Shown here piece by piece: positions 1 through 4,444 of a DNA stretch of 6,257 bases. Each line of letters begins with the position of its first letter. Position 1 is the stretch's first letter. The notes below the pieces were generated by a model. That model ran no database searches. It was given only the letters and a program-made list of their open reading frames with translations, and was not told the origin of the DNA. This DNA is from JAHIYG01 sp041306075 (GTDB taxonomy: Archaea > Altiarchaeota > Altiarchaeia > IMC4 > SCGC-AAA252-I15), in contig JBFYKH010000018.1 in NCBI GenBank assembly GCA_041306075.1, positions 1-6,257 of the forward strand, in the 5' to 3' direction. The translations under genes were made by a program, and so were the position numbers.

Positions 1-6
1 CTCAGG

Positions 7-1206
7 ATGGAACTGACCCGTGACGAGGAGGCAGTCCTCAAAGGCTCGGAAGGCAACGCCGCCGCCAAGTCGATGAAGATACTCGTCGCCCTCGGCGAGA
101 TATACGGGGCGAAGCGGCTCATACCGATAGGCTCCGTGCAGATAGCCGGCGTATCCTACGACAACCTCGGGGACGCAGGCCTCGAATACCTCTCGGAGCT
201 GGCTCTGGACGGCTCCGTGAAGGTGACGACCACCCTGAACCCAGCAGGCATGGACCTAGAGGACTGGAGGAAGCTCGGCATAACCGACGAGTTCGCCGGG
301 AAGCAGAACCAGGTCGTCGAGGCGTTCGCGAAAATGGGCGTCATAACCTGCTGCACGTGCACGCCGTACCTCGTCGGGAACCTGCCGCGCTTCGGGGAAC
401 ACGTCGCCTGGAGCGAGTCCTCCGCAGTCACTTTCGTCAACTCGGCGATAGGCGCCAGGACGAACAGGGAGGGCGGACCGTCGGCGATAGCTGCGGCGAT
501 GGTCGGGAAGACCCCGGAATACGGCCTCCACCTGGACTCGGAGCGGAAGCCGGACCTGGCTTTCGACGTGGAGGCATCCGTAAAGACGCTCCCCGACTAC
601 GGGGCACTAGGCTACCTCATCGGCAAGAAGGCGGAGGGGAAGATACCCTACATCCGGGGCGTCAGGGGGGCGACGGTCGACGAGCTGAAGAGCTTCTCAG
701 GCTCGGTAGTCACATACGGCTCGAAGGCGCTGTTCCACATGGAGGGCGTGACTCCCGAGGCCGCGTCCCACAAGCCCCCGAAGGAGAAGATTACGGTCTC
801 CCAGAAGGACCTGACGGAGGCATACGCCGCCCTGAACGACGAGACGGGGCCGATAGAGTTCGTCTCCCTCGGCTGCCCGCACGCGTCCATAGCCGAGATA
901 GCGGAAATCGCAGGCTACCTGAAGGGCAGGAAGGTGAAGGAGGGCGTGGAACTGTGGGTGGCGACCGCGAGGCCCACGAAACAGCTTTCAGACTCAAGGG
1001 GCTACACGAAGGCCATAGAGGACGCCGGCGGGAAGTTCGCCTGCGACACCTGCATGGTGGTGGCGCCCCTGAAGGGCAGGTTCAGGAACGTGGCGACTAC
1101 GAGCGCGAAGGCGTGCTTCTACTGCCGCGGAAAAAACAAGATGCAGGTGAGGCTGGGGACGTTCCAGGAGTGCCTCCAGGCGGCGGTGAGCGGGACATGG
1201 AAGTGA
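7..1206 (+). CDS. Phosphomevalonate dehydratase large subunit (aconitase X catalytic subunit)
   Basis: This 399-residue protein matches the aconitase X large-subunit family (formerly DUF521) along its whole length. In archaea this subunit pairs with a small swivel subunit to dehydrate 5-phosphomevalonate to trans-anhydromevalonate 5-phosphate, a cytosolic step of the archaeal mevalonate pathway. Visible family signatures are ALGEIYGAKRLIPI with GVSYDNLGDAGLE near residues 29-60, the Cys cluster CCTCTPY (C115, C116, C118), the strongly conserved stretch from GEH (130-132) through AWSESSAV to GARTNREGGPSA (149-160) and KTPEYGLHL (168-176), GCPHAS (C290) and DTCMVVAP (C349). Cysteines of these blocks are the likely iron-sulfur ligands; that assignment is from the family, not proven here. 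Length is normal and the N-terminus aligns with typical family members, so ATG 7 is the likely start, although only six upstream bases are visible. Its last 10 bases overlap the next gene. The small-subunit gene at 1644 makes the dehydratase assignment firmer than a generic aconitase X. Confidence 0.93.
   Translation: MELTRDEEAVLKGSEGNAAAKSMKILVALGEIYGAKRLIPIGSVQIAGVSYDNLGDAGLEYLSELALDGSVKVTTTLNPAGMDLEDWRKLGITDEFAGKQNQVVEAFAKMGVITCCTCTPYLVGNLPRFGEHVAWSESSAVTFVNSAIGARTNREGGPSAIAAAMVGKTPEYGLHLDSERKPDLAFDVEASVKTLPDYGALGYLIGKKAEGKIPYIRGVRGATVDELKSFSGSVVTYGSKALFHMEGVTPEAASHKPPKEKITVSQKDLTEAYAALNDETGPIEFVSLGCPHASIAEIAEIAGYLKGRKVKEGVELWVATARPTKQLSDSRGYTKAIEDAGGKFACDTCMVVAPLKGRFRNVATTSAKACFYCRGKNKMQVRLGTFQECLQAAVSGTWK
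1185..1190 (+). promoter_or_regulatory. Ribosome binding site for the 1197 gene
   Basis: GGTGAG ends 6 bases before ATG 1197 and lies inside the end of the large-subunit gene. It matches the GGTGA part of the archaeal Shine-Dalgarno consensus. It decides the start of the overlapping gene and indicates translational coupling with the large subunit. Confidence 0.6.
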
Positions 1207-1640
1207 CGAGGGAGGCGCAAGGGGGGGCGGGGGAGCTTCCGCAGGCGATGGCTGCGCCCGCGAGGCGGACGACGTCGAAAGCCAGGAGCACGACTGTGAC
1301 GGATGCCCCGGCGATAATCGTGACGTCCAAGACCCTTGTGGGCTCCGAGGAGGTGCCAAGGAAAGCCGGGGATTCCCCCGACTGGGCGAAGGATGCTTTG
1401 AAAAAGCTGTGGTCCGAAGGCATGGTGGACTACATGCCCTACGAGGCCGTCGGGGCCTCGCAGGCCGCATACGCGTTCTACGTGCCGGAGCAGAACGTCG
1501 GCGGCGGGAAGACCGCCCTGGAGTGGGCGGACGGCATCAGGATGTGGGGGCAGGCGTCACGGCTCATAATCGAGGAGCATATGCTGCCCGGGGACGCGCA
1601 CACGGTCAGGATAGGGAAGCTGGTCGTGACTGGAGGTTAA
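1197..1640 (+). CDS. Unrecognised 147-aa protein inserted between the dehydratase subunit genes
   Basis: I do not recognise this protein. Evidence that it is a real gene: an SD-like GGTGAG 6 bases upstream, a 10-bp overlap with the large-subunit stop, a gap of only 3 bases to the small-subunit start, and strong G/C preference at third codon positions throughout, as in its neighbours. Residues 1-60 are rich in Ala, Thr, Ser, Gly and Pro with several Arg/Lys and are probably disordered. Residues 61-147 look folded: a helix around DWAKDALKKLWSEGMVDYM, aromatic-rich YAFYVPEQNVGGGKTALEW, a helix RMWGQASRLIIEEHML, and a terminal beta strand VRIGKLVVTGG. There is no Cys, so it is not an iron-sulfur protein, and no signal peptide or membrane segment is visible. 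By position it could be an accessory or stabilising factor of the dehydratase, but this is inference from context alone. A later start such as ATG 1248 would remove only part of the disordered N-terminus. Confidence 0.72.
   Translation: MEVTREAQGGAGELPQAMAAPARRTTSKARSTTVTDAPAIIVTSKTLVGSEEVPRKAGDSPDWAKDALKKLWSEGMVDYMPYEAVGASQAAYAFYVPEQNVGGGKTALEWADGIRMWGQASRLIIEEHMLPGDAHTVRIGKLVVTGG
1632..1637 (+). promoter_or_regulatory. Ribosome binding site of the small-subunit gene
   Basis: GGAGGT, a near-perfect Shine-Dalgarno core, ends 6 bases before ATG 1644. It lies within the last codons of the 1197 gene (the Gly-Gly codons before TAA), so the two genes are translated from one message and the start at 1644 is secure. 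Confidence 0.8.
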
Positions 1641-1643
1641 TGC

Positions 1644-2027
1644 ATGGAACTGAAGGGCAGGGTAATCAACAACGGGGTCGCCGAGGGCGAGGCCCTCGTC
1701 ACCAAGGACCCCATCTCGTTCTACGGCGGCGTGGACCCGAAGACCGGCGTGATAACCGACAAGGACAACGAGCTCAACGGCCAGTCCGTGAAGGGGAAGG
1801 TCCTGGTGTTCCCGTTCGGGAAGGGCAGCACCGTGGGGCCATACACCATCTATCAGCTCGCGAAGCTCGGGAACGCCCCGGAGGCCATGATAACCAGGGA
1901 GTGCGAGACGATAGTGGCCGTGGGCTGCATCATATCCGAAATCCCGGCCGTCGACAGGATAGACATAGCGAAGATTAAGTCCGGCGGCAGGGTGAGGGTG
2001 GAAGGGGGCAAGGTCACCCTCCTGTGA
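1644..2027 (+). CDS. Phosphomevalonate dehydratase small subunit (aconitase X swivel domain)
   Basis: This 127-residue protein is the aconitase X swivel subunit (formerly DUF126). It closes over the active site of the large subunit encoded at 7-1206, and the two together form the archaeal phosphomevalonate dehydratase. Family marks are GRVINNGVAEGEALV at the start, SFYGGVDPKTGVI (about residues 25-37), GKVLVFPFGKGSTVGPYTIYQL (about 51-72, containing the Gly-Ser-Thr loop that carries the conserved serine), the AP-EAMI region and the EIPAVD segment near residue 105. Length is normal for the stand-alone subunit. It starts 3 bases after the unknown 1197 gene with a strong GGAGGT. In most archaea known to me the two subunit genes are adjacent or close, so the gene between them here is the odd feature. 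Its stop codon overlaps a GTG that could extend the next gene. Confidence 0.93.
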   Translation: MELKGRVINNGVAEGEALVTKDPISFYGGVDPKTGVITDKDNELNGQSVKGKVLVFPFGKGSTVGPYTIYQLAKLGNAPEAMITRECETIVAVGCIISEIPAVDRIDIAKIKSGGRVRVEGGKVTLL

Positions 2028-2033
2028 CTGGCA

Positions 2034-2042
2034 GTTTATTAT
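2034..2042 (+). promoter_or_regulatory. Internal archaeal TATA box before the PAC2 gene
   Basis: TTTATTATA lies just after the dehydratase small-subunit stop. Its centre is about 27-28 bases before ATG 2066, which places transcription initiation at or next to that ATG, as in leaderless archaeal mRNAs. It suggests the PAC2 gene can be expressed separately from the dehydratase operon. Confidence 0.55.
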
Positions 2043-2065
2043 ACTCCCTGGACAAATACTCTACG

Positions 2066-2791
2066 ATGCCAGTAACCATTGTCGTCACCGGAAGGATACC
2101 CGAGAACGCCGTCCTGATAGAGGCTTTCCCGAGCAGGGGGTACGTGAGCACCATAGCGTCGAACCACCTGATACGGAGCCTCGGCTTCGAGCAGATAGGC
2201 CACATAGAGTCCGAGAAGCTGGACGCGGTCGCCGTCGTCCACGATGGAGTCCCCATGCACCCGATACGGATTTACGCGAAGGGGGACATCATAATACTGT
2301 TCTCGGAGCTCATCATCCCCATGAACCTGGTCCACGACTTCACGACGGCGCTGTCGGACTGGTTCGCGTCCATCAAGCCCAGGCAGGTCATGCTGCTCGC
2401 CAGCGTCCCGGGGGTGGAGAGCAAGGAGACGCACGAGATTATGGCTGTGACCACCGACCTGGAGATGGCGAAGAAGCTCAAGGAGCTCGGCGTAAAGGAG
2501 ATGACGGAGGGCGTGCTAACCGGCATGTCGAGCAGCCTGATGATGAAGTGCTGCGGCGGCAGGATTCCGGCCACATCGCTCATGGTGGAGACCTCCTACA
2601 TACCGGACGTGCTGGCCGCCGCATCCCTCCTTGGGATACTCAAGTCGCTCCTGTCCGTCGAAGTCGACGTCGGCGAGCTCACGAAGGCCGGGAAGGAGAT
2701 AGAGGAGCGGTTCATGGAGAACCTCGACAAGATGAAGCTCGGCCAGGAACGGTACAAGGAGATGCACCAGCAATCCACGATGTACCGGTGA
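2066..2791 (+). CDS. PAC2-family protein (proteasome assembly chaperone/activator-like) with C-terminal HbYX tail
   Basis: A 241-residue protein of the PAC2 family (archaeal relatives of eukaryotic proteasome assembly chaperones Pba1/Pba2; archaeal members include PbaA and PbaB). The PAC2 opening is clear: PENAVLIEAFPSRGYVSTIA then NHLIRSLGFEQIGHIES (about residues 12-50), followed by DGVPMHPIRIYAKGDIIILFSE (60-81). Residues 200-235 form a charged helix, and the protein ends Met-Tyr-Arg, which fits the hydrophobic-Tyr-X (HbYX) signature that docks proteasome activators into the 20S alpha ring. The role as a 20S-binding chaperone or activator is inferred from family plus tail. ATG 2066 is preferred because the PAC2 fold begins right there and a TATA box sits at leaderless spacing. 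The alternative GTG at 2024 overlaps the previous stop (GTGA), adds 14 residues not typical of the family and lacks a good Shine-Dalgarno. No functional link to isoprenoid synthesis is evident. Confidence 0.85.
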   Translation: MPVTIVVTGRIPENAVLIEAFPSRGYVSTIASNHLIRSLGFEQIGHIESEKLDAVAVVHDGVPMHPIRIYAKGDIIILFSELIIPMNLVHDFTTALSDWFASIKPRQVMLLASVPGVESKETHEIMAVTTDLEMAKKLKELGVKEMTEGVLTGMSSSLMMKCCGGRIPATSLMVETSYIPDVLAAASLLGILKSLLSVEVDVGELTKAGKEIEERFMENLDKMKLGQERYKEMHQQSTMYR

Positions 2792-2893
2792 AGGCGTACA
2801 AGGCCCCACGGGAGAATACCCTCAACCGCGCATTAAATGCCCCGAGGCGGCAAGCAGATGGTCCGAGCCAGCAGGATGGGGAGTCGCAGTGGG

Positions 2894-2916
2894 ATTCTTA
2901 TTTGGCTCTTTTTCTT
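2894..2916 (+). terminator. Possible T-rich terminator after the PAC2 gene
   Basis: A pyrimidine-rich stretch about 100 bases after the PAC2 stop includes a run of five T (2909-2913) flanked by further T pairs. Archaeal RNA polymerase terminates on such T-tracts without a hairpin. Weak evidence from composition only. Confidence 0.3.
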
Positions 2917-2970
2917 GGTCGTGTGTTGGTGGTTTCAATCGGGGCTTTTATCTGGTCTGGTGCGTTTCCT

Positions 2971-2978
2971 TTTATACC
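2971..2978 (+). promoter_or_regulatory. TATA box of the Cys-repeat lipoprotein gene
   Basis: TTTATACC is centred about 26 bases before ATG 3001, so the transcript would begin at the start codon (leaderless). No Shine-Dalgarno is visible before the ATG, in agreement with this. Confidence 0.55.
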
Positions 2979-3000
2979 GTATCCGGCTTCATAATACCTC

Positions 3001-4131
3001 ATGCGAGGGTTCATTTACTGCGTTTTTGCGGTTGTCCTCTTTTCCGGCTGCCTTGACGACGAGATAACGTCCGAGGCTTTGAGTAAGGGTGACCCTGGCT
3101 TGTGTCTTGCGCATGAGAAGGACAGGGACGTGGACTACTGCGTCAGGCGCGTGGCCAAAGAGGTTGGGGATGAGAAGGTATGCGACGAATACTTCATGGA
3201 CGACAGCGCGAACAGGGCTGGCTGCTACGCTGAGGTGGGCGGCGAAACAGGCAGGCTGGGGCTGTGCGACGAGGCGGCCAGGATATCCGGCGGCAGCCAG
3301 GGCAAATGGGACTGCTACAAGGATGTGGGCGTTAAAAAAGAGGACCCTGACGTATGCGCGAAAATTGTTGACCCGGAAAAAAAGGCAACCTGCTACGGAA
3401 CCCTTGGGCAGCGGTTGAACCGAATCGACCTGTGCCGTGAGGCGGCCAACGCTAAAAAGGGGGGCTATATGGCTGACGGTTGCTTCAAGACCCTGGCCGA
3501 AAAGTCAAACGACCATGCTTTGTGCAAGAACGTCGAGTCTGAGCCCAGCAGGGACTTATGCTACCTGAACATCGCAGTGAAAACCAAGAACCCCAACGCA
3601 TGCCTCGGAATGAGCGAAGAGTACGGCCACTACTGCACCGGCAAGGTGACTGGCAATCACGGGGAGTGCGAGTACGCTGGGCGGTACAGGCAGCTATGCC
3701 TTGTGGATGCAGCTGAGGCCAGCGGGAGAAGCGACGTATGCGGGGGGCTTACAGGATATGTTAAAGAGCAATGCTACGAGGGCGTCGTGAAAACCACGGG
3801 GGACGAAAGCGTATGTGACAACATCCCGGAAGCAAGAAGGAACACATGCCTCATGAACGCCGCCAAGGCAAGCAAGGATGCGGGCATATGCGGGAGGGTG
3901 GTGCCAACTAGCAGGAACCAATGCATCGGGGATGTGGCTGTATCGTCGGGGAACGCTAAAGTGTGCGGCGGCATAGTAAACCGCGCCGACGAGGAAGACT
4001 GCGAGAAGAAAGTCCTGAGGAGCACAACCTCGACAACCATCCCCTACGAGAACAAGTCCATCCTCGGGAAGGCCGGGCAGAAGGCCAGCGAGGTGGCGGC
4101 TGGTTTCTTAAGCGAAATCATGGGATTCTAG
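3001..4131 (+). CDS. Secreted lipoprotein built of twelve tandem two-cysteine repeats
   Basis: A 376-residue protein of no family I can name. Residues 1-17 are a lipoprotein signal: short n-region MRGF, a hydrophobic core, then lipobox LFSGC with the lipidated Cys at 17, so it should be anchored on the outer face of the cell membrane. Residues 30-340 are twelve tandem units of 22-30 residues, each with two Cys (first pair C35/C47, last pair C322/C334), 24 in all. The unit reads roughly G-D-x-x-V/L-C, a variable loop of 9-15 residues, then C-Y-x-x-V-A-x-x-x. From the second Cys of a unit to the first of the next the spacing is exactly 14 positions in ten of eleven cases. This suggests a disulfide-stapled helical solenoid outside the cell. 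A Thr/Ser linker (341-347) and a hydrophobic helix (354-376) end the protein. It may serve in surface attachment or as a stalk; that is a guess. Translation starts at a leaderless ATG. Confidence 0.82.
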   Translation: MRGFIYCVFAVVLFSGCLDDEITSEALSKGDPGLCLAHEKDRDVDYCVRRVAKEVGDEKVCDEYFMDDSANRAGCYAEVGGETGRLGLCDEAARISGGSQGKWDCYKDVGVKKEDPDVCAKIVDPEKKATCYGTLGQRLNRIDLCREAANAKKGGYMADGCFKTLAEKSNDHALCKNVESEPSRDLCYLNIAVKTKNPNACLGMSEEYGHYCTGKVTGNHGECEYAGRYRQLCLVDAAEASGRSDVCGGLTGYVKEQCYEGVVKTTGDESVCDNIPEARRNTCLMNAAKASKDAGICGRVVPTSRNQCIGDVAVSSGNAKVCGGIVNRADEEDCEKKVLRSTTSTTIPYENKSILGKAGQKASEVAAGFLSEIMGF

Positions 4132-4151
4132 CCGTCTTATCCACAAAATTG

Positions 4152-4202
4152 GGGTGTTGGCTAGGTGGCTCGGCAACCTGACATGTATGCACTAGCCTAC
4201 CC
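4152..4202. repeat. Inverted repeat just after the lipoprotein gene
   Basis: GGGT (4152-4155) and GGCTAG (4159-4164) pair with CTAGCC (4192-4197) and ACCC (4199-4202), leaving a small asymmetric bulge. A short inner pairing AGGT/ACCT (4163-4166 with 4176-4179) competes partly with the outer stem. It may mark the 3' end of the lipoprotein message. Confidence 0.4.
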
Positions 4203-4216
4203 TATAAAATTAAATC
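4202..4216 (+). promoter_or_regulatory. TATA-like box inside the convergent spacer
   Basis: CTATAAAATTAAATC is the most consensus-like archaeal TATA box in the window, yet no protein gene follows it on the + strand. Initiation about 26 bases downstream (around 4233) would produce a transcript covering the hairpins at 4306-4404 and then running antisense to the end of the gene on the - strand. Confidence 0.4.
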
Positions 4217-4228
4217 ATCTCAGACCAA

Positions 4229-4290
4229 TCCAATATACTAAACTCCTGGGCGGCTGACATTATGTCCGGATCCTCGGTCGGGGCGTTTTC
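4229..4290. repeat. Intergenic 62-bp repeat, copy A
   Basis: Aligns without gaps to 5987-6048 (47 of 62 positions identical by hand count). The ends are best conserved: the first 17 bases (TCCAATATACTAAACTC here) differ at two positions, and the last 26 (from TCCGGAT to GGGGCGTTTTC) at four. The middle has diverged. Confidence 0.6.
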
Positions 4291-4305
4291 TGGCGGAGTG
4301 GTTGA

Positions 4306-4374
4306 TTGAAGAGTCGGTGGCATACCGCGACATTCATGTCGCACAATAGTGCTGGCTACCTACCGACCCTTCAA
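4306..4374. repeat. Long imperfect hairpin with an inner hairpin
   Basis: TTGAAGAGTCGGTGG (4306-4320) pairs with CTACCGACCCTTCAA (4360-4374): 15 positions with one mismatch and one G-U wobble. Inside the loop GCGACAT (4327-4333) and ATGTCGC (4336-4342) form a perfect 7-bp inverted repeat around TC. The wobble that keeps the stem paired as RNA is a mild hint that RNA, not DNA, is the functional form. Confidence 0.6.
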
Positions 4375-4376
4375 GC

Positions 4377-4404
4377 CATACGGCGGCATAGATGCCGCCG
4401 TATG
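4377..4404. repeat. Perfect 13-bp inverted repeat
   Basis: CATACGGCGGCAT (4377-4389) and ATGCCGCCGTATG (4392-4404) are exact reverse complements separated by AG. It lies about 40 bases past the stop of the - strand gene and 3 bases after the larger hairpin. It could be a shared 3'-end structure for converging transcripts or a dimeric protein-binding site. Confidence 0.75.
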
Positions 4405-4444
4405 TTGATTGGCGGGTTGTTGGTGACTTGATGGTGAAAACGCG

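Larger units (their letters stand above)
4233..4404 (+). ncRNA. Candidate structured small RNA
   Basis: A hypothetical transcript from the TATA box at 4202-4216 would contain a long hairpin (4306-4374) and a GC-rich 13-bp inverted repeat (4377-4404) that could close its 3' end. I find no tRNA T-arm, no C/D box pair, no H/ACA arrangement and no resemblance to RNase P or SRP RNA. The evidence is only promoter-like sequence plus predicted pairing; boundaries are approximate. Confidence 0.25.
4132..4444. other. Structured convergent spacer between two surface-protein genes
   Basis: No credible protein gene lies in these 313 bases, and both flanking genes end here. The spacer is AT-richer than the genes at its left and contains, in order: a branched inverted repeat (4152-4202), a TATA-like box (4202-4216), a 62-bp element repeated at 5987-6048 (here 4229-4290), a 15-bp imperfect hairpin stem with an inner hairpin (4306-4374), and a perfect 13-bp inverted repeat (4377-4404). 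Confidence 0.7.

Noticed and set aside
357..1196. Upstream part of a long open frame that continues into the unknown 1197 gene
   Set aside because: This is the overlapping frame of the dehydratase large subunit; its translation is Arg/Gly/Pro-rich, as expected for an out-of-frame reading of GC-rich coding DNA. Only the part from ATG 1197 has its own SD and codon signature.
994..1470. Long - strand open frames opposite the dehydratase and the 1197 gene
   Set aside because: Ser/Pro/Arg-rich translations typical of antisense readings of GC-rich genes; no promoter or ribosome binding site and complete overlap with conserved genes.
2858..3067. Possible small membrane protein (hydrophobic segment from GILIWLFFL onward) in the spacer before the lipoprotein
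   Set aside because: It overlaps the first 67 bases of the well-supported lipoprotein gene in another frame, includes its promoter, and its only support is a weak TATTAAAT-like box; the hydrophobicity comes from the T-rich spacer.
4137..4145. TTATCCACA, a perfect match to the bacterial DnaA box
   Set aside because: The window is archaeal in gene content and promoter style, archaea lack DnaA, and there is only one copy with no origin features around it. A 9-base match by chance is unremarkable.
4291..4375. A tRNA-like stretch (GGCGGAGTGGTTGATTG...) in the convergent spacer
   Set aside because: The beginning recalls a tRNA D-arm, but there is no TTCGA-type T-loop, no acceptor stem pairing and no suitable anticodon arm; the pairing present is a single long hairpin.
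4267..4404. CRISPR-like or tandem array reading of the several repeats in the spacer
   Set aside because: The repeats are different from each other, occur once or twice, and show no regular repeat-spacer pattern.
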